Below are positions 5,994 through 6,516 of a stretch of DNA of 6,516 nucleotides, one piece after another. The stretch spans positions 7,581 to 14,096 of the forward strand of contig CALMOO010000374.1 in assembly GCA_937871705.1 (NCBI GenBank). Direction: 5' to 3'. Numbering within the stretch: the stretch's first letter is position 1; each line of letters starts with the position of its first letter. This DNA is from an uncultured Hymenobacter sp. GTDB taxonomy: Bacteria > Bacteroidota > Bacteroidia > Cytophagales > Hymenobacteraceae. A program made the position numbers and the translations under genes. The notes beneath the pieces were generated by a model that had not been told where the DNA came from, ran no database searches, and saw nothing but the letters and a program-made list of their open reading frames with translations.

Positions 5994-6516
5994 TTATAAG
6001 CTCACCCGTGCCGCAATGCGGGCAGGGTCGTCGCTCGGAATAGCTGCTAGCAATTGCTGGGTATAGGGATGCTGCGGATGCGCGTAGACCTCGGCAGCCG
6101 GGCCGCTTTCCACGACTTTGCCTTGGCTCATCACCAGCAGCCGGTCGCTCATAAAGCGGGCCACTGACAAGTCGTGTGTAATGAAAAGGTAGGTGATGCC
6201 CAGCTCGCGCTTCAGGTCGTTGAGCAGGTTGAGCACCTGCGCTTGCACCGACACATCGAGCGCCGACACCGATTCGTCGCAGACGATGAGCTTGGGCCGC
6301 AACGCCAGCGCTCGCGCAATGCAAATGCGTTGGCGCTGCCCACCGCTGAACTCGTGGGGGTAGCGCTGCTCCGCATCTTCGCTTAGGCCCACGGTGCGCA
6401 ACAACTCACGCACGCGGGCTTTCTGCTCGGCGCGGCTGCCGCCTACCCCGTGCACCCGCAAGGGTTCGAGGATGGCTTCGCCCACCGTGAGCATCGGGTT
6501 CAGGGCCGCGTATGGG
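5994..6516 (-). CDS. Peptide-type ABC transporter ATP-binding protein, C-terminal part (runs off right edge)
   Basis: The last 173 residues of a nucleotide-binding domain are visible, starting mid-gene with PYAALNP just after where the Q-loop should be; the Walker A motif lies outside. In fragment numbering, the signature motif FSGGQ is at 56-60, Walker B LIVCDE at 76-81 with the catalytic Glu81, the D-loop SALD at 84-87 and the switch histidine His114 in THD. The stretch SALDVSVQAQVLNLL and the C-terminal HPYTQQLLAAIP (149-160) are typical of the oligopeptide/dipeptide/nickel importer ATPases (DppD/DppF, OppD/OppF types). It would energise uptake through an inner-membrane permease. ESVSALD replaces the commoner EPxSALD after Walker B, a conservative variation. 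Whether this is a single-domain ATPase or the second half of a fused two-domain protein cannot be told. No permease or binding protein gene follows it on this side. Confidence 0.92.
   Translation of the reverse strand, partial: PYAALNPMLTVGEAILEPLRVHGVGGSRAEQKARVRELLRTVGLSEDAEQRYPHEFSGGQRQRICIARALALRPKLIVCDESVSALDVSVQAQVLNLLNDLKRELGITYLFITHDLSVARFMSDRLLVMSQGKVVESGPAAEVYAHPQHPYTQQLLAAIPSDDPARIAARVSL

Noticed and set aside
272..6050. Apparent frequent CTAG tetranucleotide, possibly an over-represented site
   Set aside because: A hand count gave about 17 copies, whereas roughly 24 would be expected at this base composition, so it is not enriched.
1..6516. A new dedicated system (defence, mobile element, biosynthetic cluster)
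   Set aside because: All substantial genes belong to common families with separate housekeeping roles, and no integrase, transposase, repeat array or toxin-antitoxin-like pair was seen.

Overview
The window looks like ordinary chromosomal DNA from a member of the Bacteroidota, most likely a Hymenobacter-like member of the Cytophagales. The evidence is moderately high G+C (about 55-60 percent by eye), start codons without a recognisable Shine-Dalgarno sequence, candidate promoter boxes of the Bacteroidota form TAnnTTTG, and protein sequences resembling that group. The genus is an inference from recall, not from a search.

Layout. Positions 1-259 (minus strand) hold the first 86 codons of a glycerophosphodiester phosphodiesterase that runs off the left edge. 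A divergent intergenic region with one good promoter box separates it from a plus-strand gene (377-1000) for a small membrane-anchored DUF2939-like protein. That gene converges on a minus-strand gene (1089-1361) for a small PLDc_N-type membrane protein, and a near-perfect bidirectional terminator (1028-1068) lies between them. Further right on the minus strand are a rhomboid intramembrane protease (1462-2094) and, 15 bases upstream of it, a short-chain isoprenyl diphosphate synthase (2110-3081, GTG start). These two probably form one transcription unit. RNase R (3269-5794, minus) is upstream of that pair and is cut off from it by its own terminator (3183-3217). At the right edge is the C-terminal part of a peptide-type ABC transporter ATPase (5994-6516, minus).

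The genes serve separate housekeeping tasks: phospholipid headgroup turnover, isoprenoid precursor supply, membrane proteolysis, RNA decay and peptide uptake. Their order does not suggest a dedicated new system. No mobile element, CRISPR array, tRNA, rRNA, phage gene or defence gene was seen.

The most unusual feature is at the DNA level. The heptamer CTACCCC (or its complement GGGGTAG) occurs 12 times between 1533 and 6449, in both orientations, in several codon frames and also between genes, while about one copy would be expected by chance. Smaller points are a possible leaderless GTG start for the isoprenyl synthase, G-tracts of eight and seven inside the rhomboid gene (one at its catalytic motif), and a Gly/Arg-rich RGG tail on RNase R.
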